DNA of 64,000 nt from Hyphomicrobiales bacterium (lineage in GTDB: Bacteria; Pseudomonadota; Alphaproteobacteria; Rhizobiales; Xanthobacteraceae): contig JAFKKH010000011.1 in NCBI GenBank assembly GCA_017305665.1, positions 62,001-126,000 on the forward strand, written 5' to 3'. The position numbers and the translations under genes were made by a program. Under the pieces are notes generated by a model. The model did not search any database. It was not told the DNA's origin and saw only the letters and a program-made list of their open reading frames with translations. Of this stretch, positions 34,295-43,027 are shown one piece after another (position 1 is the first letter of the stretch; each line of letters opens with the position of its first letter).

Positions 34295-36589
34295 ATGACG
34301 ACCCAGGACAAGGACGGCAGAACGGCCTTTGGCGGGACGATCGGCAAGACCTTCCGGGACTCAAAGCCATGGTGGCCGGCGCCGGCGACGCCGCCCAAGG
34401 GCGCGCCGAACATCCTCGTGGTGCTGTTCGACGACGTCGGATTCTCCGATTTCGGCTGCTACGGCTCGCCGATCCGGACGCCGACCATCGACAAACTCGC
34501 CGCCGAAGGCCTGCGCTACAGCAGCTTTCACACCACCGCGATGTGCTCGACGACGCGCGCGGCGTTGCTCACCGGCCGCAACCACCATTCCGTCGGCGTC
34601 GGCTGCCTCGCCAATTTCGACAGCGGCTATCCCGGTTATCGCGGCAAGATCGCGCGCGAGGCCGGCACGCTCGCGGAAATGCTGAGGCAACACGGCTACC
34701 GCAACTACATGGTCGGCAAGTGGCACGTCACGCCGCTGACCGAAAGCGGCGCGACAGGCCCATTCGACGGCTGGCCGCTCGGGCGCGGCTTCGACCGCTT
34801 CTACGGTTTCCTCGACGCGGAAACCGACCAGTACGCGCCGGAGCTTGTGTCCGACAACACGCATATCGACCCACCCGGCACCTTTGATACCGGCTATCAC
34901 CTCACCGAGGATCTGGTCGATCAGTCGATCCGCTTCATCGCCGATCACATGGCGGATCGTCCGAACGAGCCGTGGCTGACCTGGCTCGCACCCGGCGCCT
35001 GTCACGCACCGCATCAGGCTCCCGCCGACCTGATCAAGAGCTACGACGCGCTGTTCGCGCACGGCTGGGACGTCGAGCGCGAGCAACGCATGGCGCGACA
35101 GAAGGCGATGGGCGTGGTTCCACAGGAAACGCGGATGCCGCCACGCAACGACGGCGTCAAGGCATGGGACGACCACAGCGGCGACGAGCAGCGGGTGTTC
35201 ACGCGGCTGCAATCGGCCTTCGCCGGCATGCTCGATCACGCCGACCGGCATCTGGCGCGGCTGATCGCGTTCCTCGACGCAGCCGGTGCGCGCGACAATA
35301 CACTCATCATCGTGATGTCAGACAACGGCGCGAGCCAGGAAGGCGGCCCGCTCGGCTTCGTCAATGCGATGGGCCCCTACAACTTCCGGCCCGAACCGAT
35401 GCCGGAAAAGATCGCGCGCATCGACGACATCGGCGGTCCCGACACGCATTCGAATTTTCCGCACGGCTGGGCGATGGCCTCCAATACGCCGCTGCGCCGC
35501 TACAAGCAGAACACTCACGGCGGCGGCATCCGCGATCCCTTCATCCTGTCGTGGCCGAAGCGGATCGCGGCGCGCGGCGAATTGCGCCACCAGTTCGTGC
35601 ATGCGAGCGACCTGACGCCAACGCTGCTCGACCTGATCGGAGTTGCCGCGCCGAAGGAAATCAACGGCTGCCGGCAGATGCCGCTGGAAGGCGAGAGCTT
35701 TGCGAAAAGCATCACCGATCCATCGGCGCCGTCGCGCAAAAGCCCTCAGTATTTCGAGATGTTCGGTCATCGCGGCCTCTGGCACGATGGCTGGAAGGCG
35801 GTGTCGTTTCATCCCTCTGGCACGCCGTTTGAGAACGACAAGTGGGAACTGTTCCACCTCGATCGCGATTTCTCCGAGACCGACGACCTTGCTGAAAAAG
35901 AGCCGGAACGGCTCAAGGCGATGATCGAGACATGGTGGCGCGAGGCCGAGGCGCACAACGTACTGCCGCTCGACGACCGTTTCGGCCCGCGTTTTGCCGA
36001 AAACGCGGCACGCTTCCACGGCGCTCGCACCCATTTCACCTTCCATCACGGCATGGGGCACGTGCCGACCGACGTCGCGCCCGATGTCCGCAGCCGCAAC
36101 TACACGATCGAAGCACATGTGGAGATCGACACGAGAGCGGAAGGCGTGCTGATCGCCCATGGCGACGCCACCTCGGGCTACAGCCTTTACGTCAAGGACG
36201 GATATCTGGTGCACGACCTCAACATTGGCGGCCAGCACCAGATCGTGACATCCGACCGCAAGGTGCCATCAGGCGCATGCCGGCTTGGCCTGCGCGTGGC
36301 GCGGCTGGTGCGCACCGAACCGCCGGCCAAGGGCGCGCGCACCGGCGTCAACGAGTACACGTTGCTGATCGACGGCGAGCCGGCGGGATCGCTGCAGACC
36401 CAGCTCGGTTTCAACAACTTCATCTCGTGGTCGGGCCTCGACATCGGCCGCGACCGCGGCAGCCCGGTATCGCACTACGCCGCGCCCTTCGAATTCACCG
36501 GCAATCTGTTGCGCGTGCACGTCACCATGCACGAGGACCAGCAGCTCGACGGCGACGGCATCGGCGCTGCGGAGATGGCGCGGCAGTAG
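34295..36589 (+). CDS. Arylsulfatase (sulfatase family, formylglycine type)
   Basis: A 764-aa sulfatase without a signal peptide, so probably cytoplasmic. Metal and active-site motifs are visible: NILVVLFDDVGFSDFGCYGS (metal Asp pair), CSTTRAALLTGRNHHSVG (the Cys that becomes formylglycine; CxTxR here instead of CxPxR or CxAxR), YMVGKWH, and IVMSDNGASQEGG. After about residue 600 there is an additional beta-rich domain of the arylsulfatase superfamily. It hydrolyses sulfate esters; substrate unknown. Start ATG 34295 follows AGGAGCGAGG. No formylglycine-generating enzyme gene is nearby. Confidence 0.9.
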   Translation: MTTQDKDGRTAFGGTIGKTFRDSKPWWPAPATPPKGAPNILVVLFDDVGFSDFGCYGSPIRTPTIDKLAAEGLRYSSFHTTAMCSTTRAALLTGRNHHSVGVGCLANFDSGYPGYRGKIAREAGTLAEMLRQHGYRNYMVGKWHVTPLTESGATGPFDGWPLGRGFDRFYGFLDAETDQYAPELVSDNTHIDPPGTFDTGYHLTEDLVDQSIRFIADHMADRPNEPWLTWLAPGACHAPHQAPADLIKSYDALFAHGWDVEREQRMARQKAMGVVPQETRMPPRNDGVKAWDDHSGDEQRVFTRLQSAFAGMLDHADRHLARLIAFLDAAGARDNTLIIVMSDNGASQEGGPLGFVNAMGPYNFRPEPMPEKIARIDDIGGPDTHSNFPHGWAMASNTPLRRYKQNTHGGGIRDPFILSWPKRIAARGELRHQFVHASDLTPTLLDLIGVAAPKEINGCRQMPLEGESFAKSITDPSAPSRKSPQYFEMFGHRGLWHDGWKAVSFHPSGTPFENDKWELFHLDRDFSETDDLAEKEPERLKAMIETWWREAEAHNVLPLDDRFGPRFAENAARFHGARTHFTFHHGMGHVPTDVAPDVRSRNYTIEAHVEIDTRAEGVLIAHGDATSGYSLYVKDGYLVHDLNIGGQHQIVTSDRKVPSGACRLGLRVARLVRTEPPAKGARTGVNEYTLLIDGEPAGSLQTQLGFNNFISWSGLDIGRDRGSPVSHYAAPFEFTGNLLRVHVTMHEDQQLDGDGIGAAEMARQ

Positions 36590-36596
36590 GAACCCC

Positions 36597-36697
36597 GTCA
36601 TTCCGGGATGCGCTACTTGGCGCAGGCCCGGAATCCATAACCACGACAGGGATTATGGATTCCGGACTCGCTCGCTACGCTCGCGATCCGGAATGAC
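36597..36697. repeat. REP-like palindromic repeat
   Basis: A 101-bp element with GTCATTCCGGGA at one end and CCGGAATGAC at the other and inner arms CCCGGAATCCATAACC and GGATTATGGATTCC-like. It is the third copy of the family (others at 28033 and 29101) and lies between convergent genes. Confidence 0.75.
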
Positions 36698-36711
36698 GGC
36701 CTGAGAGTCCG

Positions 36712-37698
36712 TCAAGCCGCCCTGCCCTCCAAAAATCCGGTCAGCCGCTTACGGATGATGCGCTCGGCATCCGCCATGATGCGGTCGATCAGCTCCTTGC
36801 AGGTCGGCACGTCCTTGATCAGCCCGACCATCATCCCGCAGCTCCAGGCGCCGGCATCCATGTCGCCCTCGATCATGACCTTGGGATAGACGCCCGCGAC
36901 CTCCTCGATGATGTCGTCGATCTTGAGCGCCTTGCCCTTCTCGCGCTCGATCTCCATCAGCTTCTCGACCTTGCGGTTGTTCAGCACCCGCTCGGTGTTG
37001 CGCAGCGCGCGCATGATCAGCCGAGTATCGAGCTCGCTGGCCGCGACCAGCGCCTTCTTCACGTTGTCATGCACCGGCGCTTCCTTGGTGGCGATGAAGC
37101 GCGTGCCCATGTTCATGCCGGCTGCGCCCATCGCCAGCGCGGCGACGAGACTGCGCGCATCGGCCATGCCGCCGGATGCCACGAACGGAATCTTCAGCTC
37201 ATCCGCAGCGCGCGGCAGCAGGATCATGTTCGGCACGTCGTCCTCGCCGGGATGACCGCCGCACTCGAAACCGTCGACGCTGACCGCGTCGCAACCGATC
37301 GACTGTGCCTTCAATGAGTGCCGCACCGACGTACATTTGTGGATCACCTTGATGCCGGCGTCTTTCAGCGCCGGCATGTATTGCTCAGGACTACGGCCGG
37401 CGGTCTCGACGATCTTGATGCCACCCTCGCGGATCGCCGCGATGTATTCCGGATACGGTGGCGCCGAGAACGACGGCAGAAAAGTCAGGTTCACCCCGAA
37501 CGGCTTGTCGGTCATGTCGTGACACTTCGCGATTTCCTTCGCCAACAGTTCCGGCGTCTTCTGGGTCAGGCCGGTGATGATGCCGAGTCCGCCGGCGTTC
37601 GACACGGCGGCGGCCAACTCCGCGAAGCCGACATAGTGCATGCCGCCCTGGATGATCGGATGCTGGATGCCGAACAGTTCGGTGATGGCTGTTTTCAC
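36712..37698 (-). CDS. Nitronate monooxygenase (NPD family)
   Basis: A 328-aa flavoprotein that oxidises nitroalkane anions (including propionate 3-nitronate) with oxygen. Family features are IQHPIIQGGMHYVGFAELAA, SNAGGLGIITG, the FMN phosphate site (VASGGMADARSLVAALAMGA) and the catalytic-region GFECGGHPGEDDV. Start is GTG 37698 after GGAG, 5 nt away. It is divergent from the multi-rhodanese gene across a 263-bp gap that carries a tandem 32-bp repeat. Confidence 0.88.
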   Translation of the reverse strand: MKTAITELFGIQHPIIQGGMHYVGFAELAAAVSNAGGLGIITGLTQKTPELLAKEIAKCHDMTDKPFGVNLTFLPSFSAPPYPEYIAAIREGGIKIVETAGRSPEQYMPALKDAGIKVIHKCTSVRHSLKAQSIGCDAVSVDGFECGGHPGEDDVPNMILLPRAADELKIPFVASGGMADARSLVAALAMGAAGMNMGTRFIATKEAPVHDNVKKALVAASELDTRLIMRALRNTERVLNNRKVEKLMEIEREKGKALKIDDIIEEVAGVYPKVMIEGDMDAGAWSCGMMVGLIKDVPTCKELIDRIMADAERIIRKRLTGFLEGRAA

Positions 37699-37798
37699 GA
37701 AAAACTCCGGGGTTGCTGACTGAAAAACTTGGATCGGCAGACTTCCATTCCACCCTCGCTTGCGCAAGCGGAATTCGGCGCACCTGGAAAACGAAAAT

Positions 37799-37863
37799 CG
37801 CGAACAGCCCAGGCCAAAAAAAGAGAAAAGACGCGAACAGCCCAGGCCAAAAAAGAGAAAAGA
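37799..37863. repeat. Tandem duplicate of a 32-33 bp unit
   Basis: Two adjacent copies of CGCGAACAGCCCAGGCC followed by an A/G-rich run (37799-37831 and 37832-37863), differing by one A. They lie in the divergent gap between the nitronate monooxygenase and multi-rhodanese genes. Confidence 0.8.
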
Positions 37864-37961
37864 GAAGGCTGTCGCCGCGCAGGCCATCGCATTTTCATTT
37901 CGGGTTGTCTCCGCGCACACAACCGTGCAAGGCTGTGACAGCATCCACAAAAGCATTGCTT

Positions 37962-39194
37962 ATGATTCTGCCCACCGTTACGCCTTCGCAAGTCCGCCGC
38001 ATGTTGCTGCTGCGCGAAGAAATAGCCCTGCTCGACGTGCGGCATGAAGCGATCTTCGCCACCGCCCATCCGCTGTTCGCGGCCAACATGGCCGCCGACC
38101 GGATCGCAATCGAGGCGGAGACGCAGCTGCCGCGCAAGAACGTGCCGATCGTTCTCTATGACGATGGCGAAGGCCTTGTTACCCTCGCGGCGGATCGTCT
38201 CGCGGCGCTGGGCCACACCGGCGTTCGCAGCCTCGAAGGTGGCCTCACCGCGTGGCGCGCAGCAGGCTACGAACTGTTTCAGGACGTGAATTCCTATGCC
38301 AAGGCTTTTGGAGAACTCGTCGAGACGCGCCGGCACACGCCGTCGCTGCCCGCGGAAGACGTTGCCGGCCTGATCGCGAGTGACGCCAACATCGCGATCC
38401 TCGATGTCCGGCGGTTCGACGAATATGCGACCATGAATATTCCGGGCTCCACCAGCGTGCCCGGCGCCGAACTCGTGCTGCGCGCGAGCCGCGCCGCGCC
38501 CGATCCGGACACCACCATCATCGTGAACTGCGCCGGCCGCACCCGCTCGATCATCGCGGCGCAGTCGCTGATCAATGCCGGGATTCCGAACAAGGTGCGG
38601 GCGCTGCGCAACGGCACCATGGGCTGGACGCTTGCCGGCCAGACGCTCGAACACGGCGCCGGCCGGCGCGGCGACATCGGCCTGTTCGACAACGCGACAG
38701 ATAATGCCCGCGATGTCGCCTACCGCGCCGGCGTTCTGCGCCTCGGGCCGGACGACGCCCACGCACTGGAGTCAGAGACCCATCGCACGCTGTATCGCTT
38801 CGATGTCCGCGAGCGGGAGGAATATGCCGCCGGCCACATCCCGGGCTTCCGTCACTATCCGGGCGGGCAACTGGTTCAGGAAATCGACAACGCCGCGCCG
38901 GTGCGCGGCGCACGTATCCTGCTGACCGACGACAGAAGCGTCCGCGCCGACATGACCGCATCCTGGCTCGCGCAAATGGGCTGGGAGGTCTACGTGCTCG
39001 ACGGCGGCTACGACCGCGCGCTGGACGCGACGCCGCCGGCGGAATGGCCGAAAGCCGACCCGTCGCATCGCTACCGCCGTCCCTACGAAGGCACCGCCTC
39101 CCCGCACAAGGCGATGCAGGCCTATCTCGACTGGGAATACGGTCTCGTCGATCAGTTGAGGCGCGACGGCACGCACGGATTTTTTGTGATCTGA
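37962..39194 (+). CDS. Multi-domain rhodanese-like protein
   Basis: A 410-aa cytoplasmic protein containing three rhodanese-like repeats. Domain 1 (residues 1-110, ALLDVRHEAIF) and domain 3 (about 265-350, RFDVREREEYAAGHIPGFRH) lack the catalytic Cys: the loop positions read YDDGEG and LTDDRS. Domain 2 (about 130-225, ILDVRRFDEYATMNIPGS) keeps it in IVNCAGRTRSIIAA. So only the middle domain can carry sulfur. Start at ATG 37962 is a best guess: no good ribosome site is visible. Possible role in sulfur transfer. Confidence 0.8.
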   Translation: MILPTVTPSQVRRMLLLREEIALLDVRHEAIFATAHPLFAANMAADRIAIEAETQLPRKNVPIVLYDDGEGLVTLAADRLAALGHTGVRSLEGGLTAWRAAGYELFQDVNSYAKAFGELVETRRHTPSLPAEDVAGLIASDANIAILDVRRFDEYATMNIPGSTSVPGAELVLRASRAAPDPDTTIIVNCAGRTRSIIAAQSLINAGIPNKVRALRNGTMGWTLAGQTLEHGAGRRGDIGLFDNATDNARDVAYRAGVLRLGPDDAHALESETHRTLYRFDVREREEYAAGHIPGFRHYPGGQLVQEIDNAAPVRGARILLTDDRSVRADMTASWLAQMGWEVYVLDGGYDRALDATPPAEWPKADPSHRYRRPYEGTASPHKAMQAYLDWEYGLVDQLRRDGTHGFFVI

Positions 39195-39204
39195 ACGAGC
39201 CGGA

Positions 39205-39801
39205 TCAACTCGCCGACGCGCGGCGGCCGCGGGCTTCACTTGCATCGGCCGTCATGTTGACCGCCAGAAGCTTGCGCAGGCATCGATCGAGCGTCGCGAT
39301 CTCGGCCTTGGTCAGTCCGCTTCTCTCGGTCACCGACGCCACGCCCTTGACGATTTCGGCAATCCCGCGATCGGCAGTCGCCAGTCCCTTGGCGGTGAGG
39401 CGCACCAGTTCGGAGCGACCGTCGTCGTTGGCGGATACCCGCAGGATGAATCCGCCTTGCTGAAGACGGCCCACGCGTTTGGTCATCGCCCCCGAGGTCA
39501 CCAACAGCGCGCGGAACAGATCGGTCGGCCGTAATTCATAGGGCTTGCCCGATCGCCGCAGGGCCAGCAGCACGTGAAGATCGCCGATATGCAGGCCGAC
39601 GGTCTTCGAAATGGCCTGCACCCGCTGGTCATGCAGTTGGTTGACCCGCTCCAGCCGCAGGAAAGTGCAGGCCATCGCCATGTCGAGGTCCGGGCGCTGC
39701 GCCAGCCACGCGGATTCGATGTCGTCATAAATCGTGGCGACAGCACTCGCCGCTTCCACACGACCGGCCGTCGCCTTGCGCCCAGCACTCTTCTTGCTCA
39801 T
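39205..39801 (-). CDS. MarR-family regulator of the aromatic-acid gene cluster
   Basis: A 198-aa winged-helix protein. The wHTH at residues about 75-140 includes the family motif (TSGAMTKRVGRLQQGGFI), then RVSANDDGRSELVRLTAKG for the wing. It is divergent from the binding-protein gene. A shared palindrome occurs in the two neighbouring divergent promoter regions, which makes this protein the prime candidate for the regulator. Such MarR proteins usually respond to phenolic ligands. Start ATG 39801; an upstream palindrome at 39831 may be its own operator. Confidence 0.87.
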   Translation of the reverse strand: MSKKSAGRKATAGRVEAASAVATIYDDIESAWLAQRPDLDMAMACTFLRLERVNQLHDQRVQAISKTVGLHIGDLHVLLALRRSGKPYELRPTDLFRALLVTSGAMTKRVGRLQQGGFILRVSANDDGRSELVRLTAKGLATADRGIAEIVKGVASVTERSGLTKAEIATLDRCLRKLLAVNMTADASEARGRRASAS

Positions 39802-39830
39802 TGGACTACCTCGCGCCCGACGCGGGCGGC

Positions 39831-39844
39831 ATGGATCGATCCAT
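39831..39844. promoter_or_regulatory. 14-bp perfect palindrome upstream of marR gene
   Basis: ATGGATCGATCCAT, perfectly self-complementary, 30 bp upstream of the MarR start codon. Its sequence differs from the TCTTCCTAGGAAGA sites, so it may be an unrelated regulator's site or coincidence. Confidence 0.35.
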
Positions 39845-39944
39845 AGCATCCGCATCACGGCTTGACATCAGCGAAGCCGCGCAATGCGCTACAATCGTTC
39901 GAGGATTTCCTGCAAACCGGCTGAGGGCCCTCCATTCGTACGGG

Positions 39945-39973
39945 TTGACTATTTATCTTCCTAGGAAGAATAT
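39945..39973 (+). promoter_or_regulatory. Promoter with MarR-type palindrome, binding-protein gene
   Basis: TTGACT (39945-39950) forms a -35 box; the perfect palindrome TCTTCCTAGGAAGA (39956-39969) sits between it and a weak -10 (GAATAT, 39968-39973). The same palindrome is found at 42958, upstream of the oxygenase and SDR genes. Placement between promoter boxes fits repression by the neighbouring MarR protein. Confidence 0.7.
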
Positions 39974-40012
39974 CACCGGGAAGATTAATCAGCATCAGGG
40001 GGAAGAAGCACG

Positions 40013-41197
40013 ATGCGACGCGAGGCCATGTTCATTCTTGCTGCGGCGCTGCTGCTGGCGGGACCGCCGGCAGGAGCCGCCGAAGGCGAACTCGTTCTTG
40101 GGCAGACAATGCCCTATAGCGGTCCGGCCTCGGCGCTGAGCGCCATCGGCAAGGTGCAGACCCGCTACTTCCAGATGATCAACGACAAGGGCGGCATCAA
40201 CGGCCACAAGGTGAAGCTCATTTCGCTCGACGACGGCTACAGCCCGCCCAAGGCGGTCGAGCAGACCCGCAGGCTGGTCGAATCCGATGAGGCCGTCGCC
40301 ATCTTCGGCAGCATGGGGACCGCGCAGAACGCGGCCGTGCAGAAATATCTGAACGCCAAGAAGGTCCCGCAACTGTTCGTCTTCGCGGCCAGCGACCGTT
40401 TCGCCGACCCCAAGACGAGTCCCTACACCATTTCGGGCATGACGCTGTTCAGCACCGAAGCAAAACTCTATGCGAAGCTGGTCGCCGAGCGGATTCCCGG
40501 CGCCAGGGTCGCGGTGCTGTACCAGAACGACGACTACGGCAAGGAGTACCTGCACAGCTTCAAGACCGAGCTCGCCAAGCTCGATCCCAAGGCCGAGATC
40601 GCCGCTGCAGCGGCCTATGAGGTCACGTCACCTACGGTGGAATCGCAGATCATCTCGCTTGCGAACACCAAGGCGAACGTGTTCCTGAACGCCTCGACCG
40701 GAAAGTTCACCTCGCAGGCGATCCGCAAGGCCGGCGAACTCGGCTGGCAGATGCAGCAGTTCCTGCCGATCGGCAGCAATTTCGTGGCGACCATCATCAA
40801 GCCGGCGGGACCTGATTACGCGAAGGGCGCCATCTCGGCGACGCCGACCAAGACCGTCGGCGATCCCGAATGGACCCAGGACCCCGGCTATCTCGAATGG
40901 CTGGCCTTCATGAAAAAATACTATCCGGAAGGCAACATCGAGGAACAGCTCAACTTCACCGGCTGGAATATCGCCGTGCTGATGACCAAGGTTCTCGAAG
41001 CCTGCGGCTCGGATTTGTCGCGCGAGAACATCATGAAGCACGCGAGGTCGCTGCAGAACGTGACGCTTCCGGGACTGATCCCGGGAATCACCGTCAACAC
41101 CTCCCCGGACGACTATCGGCTGATCAAGTCGCTCCGGCCGCAGCGCTTCGACGGCACGCGCTGGGTGACCCTGTCGGACACCATCGGCGTGAAATAG
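40013..41197 (+). CDS. ABC transporter substrate-binding protein (branched-chain amino acid type)
   Basis: A periplasmic protein of 394 aa with a signal peptide (MFILAAALLLAGPPAGAA, cleavage near residue 23). The LivJ-like two-lobed fold is recognised from LVLGQTMPYSGPASALSAIG, FFQMINDKGGINGHKVKLIS-like and DDGYSPPKAVEQTRRLVE. In this context (MarR, Rieske oxygenase, SDR) it most likely binds an aromatic or other carboxylic acid rather than leucine. No permease or ATPase genes follow; they must be elsewhere. An intrinsic terminator follows. Confidence 0.88.
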   Translation: MRREAMFILAAALLLAGPPAGAAEGELVLGQTMPYSGPASALSAIGKVQTRYFQMINDKGGINGHKVKLISLDDGYSPPKAVEQTRRLVESDEAVAIFGSMGTAQNAAVQKYLNAKKVPQLFVFAASDRFADPKTSPYTISGMTLFSTEAKLYAKLVAERIPGARVAVLYQNDDYGKEYLHSFKTELAKLDPKAEIAAAAAYEVTSPTVESQIISLANTKANVFLNASTGKFTSQAIRKAGELGWQMQQFLPIGSNFVATIIKPAGPDYAKGAISATPTKTVGDPEWTQDPGYLEWLAFMKKYYPEGNIEEQLNFTGWNIAVLMTKVLEACGSDLSRENIMKHARSLQNVTLPGLIPGITVNTSPDDYRLIKSLRPQRFDGTRWVTLSDTIGVK

Positions 41198-41241
41198 CCC
41201 ACGCAACCACGACGCCTGCTTTCATAGCCGGCGCTATAAAG

Positions 41242-41279
41242 AAAGGGCCGTGGTGCAGCGATCGCACCACGGCCCTTTT
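41242..41279. terminator. Bidirectional intrinsic terminator
   Basis: Perfect 15-bp arms (AAAGGGCCGTGGTGC at 41242-41256 and its complement at 41264-41278) with a short loop, flanked by A-rich sequence on the left and a T-run on the right. It lies between the convergent binding-protein and ferredoxin genes and can end both. Confidence 0.85.
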
Positions 41280-41306
41280 GCTGCCGGGGGTTTCCTGAAA
41301 CCGCTG

Positions 41307-41633
41307 CTAGTCCGGATCTTTCGCGTCGAGATTCACATACACCTCGCCGTCGCGCAGATCGACCGCAAAGGCCTTGATGTCGGTGTAGGTGTTCGACTGG
41401 CATTTGCCGGTCCTGACATCGAACATGGCGCCGTGGAGCGGACACTCGATCACATGCCCGTCGAGAAACCCGTCGGACAACAACGCAAAGGCGTGCGAGC
41501 AGACATTGTCGGTCGCAAACACCTTGTCGTCCACTTTGTAGAGCGCGACGTTCTGCTCGCCCAGCTTGACGCCATGCGGTTCGCCGTCCTCCAGCTTGGC
41601 CAGCGGACAGGCATGTTTCCAGGTCTCGGTCAT
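41307..41633 (-). CDS. Rieske [2Fe-2S] ferredoxin of ring-hydroxylating oxygenase
   Basis: A 108-aa ferredoxin. The Rieske ligands are complete: CSHAFALL (Cys-x-His) and CPLHGAMFD (Cys-x-x-His). It delivers electrons from a reductase to the oxygenase encoded just upstream (59 bp). Start ATG 41633 follows GGAGTATCGAG. No reductase gene lies in the cluster. Probably cotranscribed with the oxygenase. Confidence 0.92.
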   Translation of the reverse strand: MTETWKHACPLAKLEDGEPHGVKLGEQNVALYKVDDKVFATDNVCSHAFALLSDGFLDGHVIECPLHGAMFDVRTGKCQSNTYTDIKAFAVDLRDGEVYVNLDAKDPD

Positions 41634-41692
41634 CTCGATACTCCAGGGAGAACGGGGCGAAGATTGTCCGCCCCGCGCCAGACAGGGTTTCG

Positions 41693-42916
41693 TCAGCGCG
41701 GAATCTGCCGCCAATCGTCCGACATGGAAGGCAGCCGGCCGCCGACGGCGCGGATGTCCTTGTAGGACATGGTCTCGCTCTGGGCGCTCTTCGGCGTCTT
41801 TCCGTTGATGAAGCCGCGCACCTCGTCGAGCAACTGCCGGCGCACCCGCACGATCGCCTGGTCGGCCGAGCAGAGATACTCAGCCGAGCGATCGACGATC
41901 GGCCCCATGCTGACCATCACGACGAAATCCTCGATCACGATCTCATGGAAGCCCGTGCTGTTGCCCGCGTCCATGATCTGGCGGTTCTGACCCCAGTTGT
42001 TGGTTTCGTCGCCGGGCAAACCGCCCGCCATCGGCCACTGGTTGCAGCGCTGGATGCGGCGCCAGGAATCCGTCGGCTTCTCCGAATTGTAGAAGATATA
42101 CCACTGGATCAGGTTCTCGTCGTCGATGGGGACTGCGATGATCGCGGTCCGATCCTGTTGTGCGCCACTGTAGATCGGTGCGATCAGCCCGTAATACGGC
42201 ATGATGAATTCGGTCACGCGCGCGAGGCATGCGCCGTCCGGCGTGGCGCGCAAAGCGGCGGCACGAAAGCCGTAATCCTTCTTGTCGAACTGATAGCTGA
42301 CGGCGGTGTTCTGCCGTGTCGCGGCGAAATCGGTCGCGGAATTCGCGGTCCAGCTCTGATGCAGCAGGGCGACGTGCGAGGAATCGATGGTGGCTTCGAC
42401 GCCTTGCAGCCAGTTCGCCTTCAACTCGATGCCGGCAGCGTAGGCCTGATCCGGCGGCAGGTTCATCCATTCGAAATCCGGCGGCGGCGGCGCCGTGCCC
42501 TCGCCGATCCAGACCCAGACCAGCCCCGCACCTTCGCAGGTCGGGTAGGACTTGACCTTGATCGTCTTGGCGAACTCCTTCGGGTTATTGGGCTCGTTCG
42601 GCACGTCGAGCACCTCGCCGCTGGTGCTGATCCGCCAGCCGTGAAACAGGCAGGTCACGGAACAGTCGTCGACGCGTCCGAGAGCGAGCGACGCACCGCG
42701 ATGCGGACAGGCTTCGTCGAGAAAGCCGACGCTGCCGTCCTTGCCCCGGAAAGCGATGAACTTGCGGCCGAACAGCTTGACCTTGACCGGCGCCTCACCC
42801 TTGCGCACCCGCACCGACAGCACCGCCGGCAACCAGTAATGCTGACGAAGCATCCGCCCCATCGGCGCATCGCCGGTCACCCGGCACAACAACTCGTTGT
42901 CTTCTTTCGTGATCAT
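41693..42916 (-). CDS. Rieske aromatic ring-hydroxylating oxygenase, large subunit
   Basis: A 407-aa non-haem iron oxygenase. Rieske motif: CPHRGASLALGR then CLFHGW (residues about 70-93). Mononuclear iron ligands: IDSSHVALLH. The protein is close to the phthalate 4,5-dioxygenase / vanillate-demethylase type group in length and motif spacing. It would hydroxylate or demethylate an aromatic acid, with the adjacent ferredoxin as electron donor. Divergent from the SDR gene across the TCTTCCTAGGAAGA operator. Substrate cannot be named from sequence. Confidence 0.9.
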   Translation of the reverse strand: MITKEDNELLCRVTGDAPMGRMLRQHYWLPAVLSVRVRKGEAPVKVKLFGRKFIAFRGKDGSVGFLDEACPHRGASLALGRVDDCSVTCLFHGWRISTSGEVLDVPNEPNNPKEFAKTIKVKSYPTCEGAGLVWVWIGEGTAPPPPDFEWMNLPPDQAYAAGIELKANWLQGVEATIDSSHVALLHQSWTANSATDFAATRQNTAVSYQFDKKDYGFRAAALRATPDGACLARVTEFIMPYYGLIAPIYSGAQQDRTAIIAVPIDDENLIQWYIFYNSEKPTDSWRRIQRCNQWPMAGGLPGDETNNWGQNRQIMDAGNSTGFHEIVIEDFVVMVSMGPIVDRSAEYLCSADQAIVRVRRQLLDEVRGFINGKTPKSAQSETMSYKDIRAVGGRLPSMSDDWRQIPR

Positions 42917-42954
42917 GGGCGGCTCTCCCGGTTGACGCGATTTAAAGTTGTTCT

Positions 42955-42983
42955 ATTATCTTCCTAGGAAGATTTATTGTCAA
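42955..42983 (-). promoter_or_regulatory. Oxygenase promoter with MarR-type palindrome
   Basis: On the minus strand TTGACA (42983-42978), a 17-bp spacer and GATAAT (42960-42955) make a near-consensus promoter for the oxygenase. The 16-bp palindrome ATCTTCCTAGGAAGAT (42958-42973) lies inside the spacer and -10. On the plus strand TTGACG (42932-42937) may drive the SDR gene. One repressor could therefore close both promoters. Confidence 0.75.
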
Positions 42984-43027
42984 CGCGCCGTTTTTGAAAA
43001 CGATGCGTTGAAAAAATGGGAGTCGTT

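Noticed and set aside
37799-37863. CRISPR array candidate (short repeats with A-rich spacing).
   Set aside because: Only two directly adjacent copies with no spacers; no cas genes in the window.
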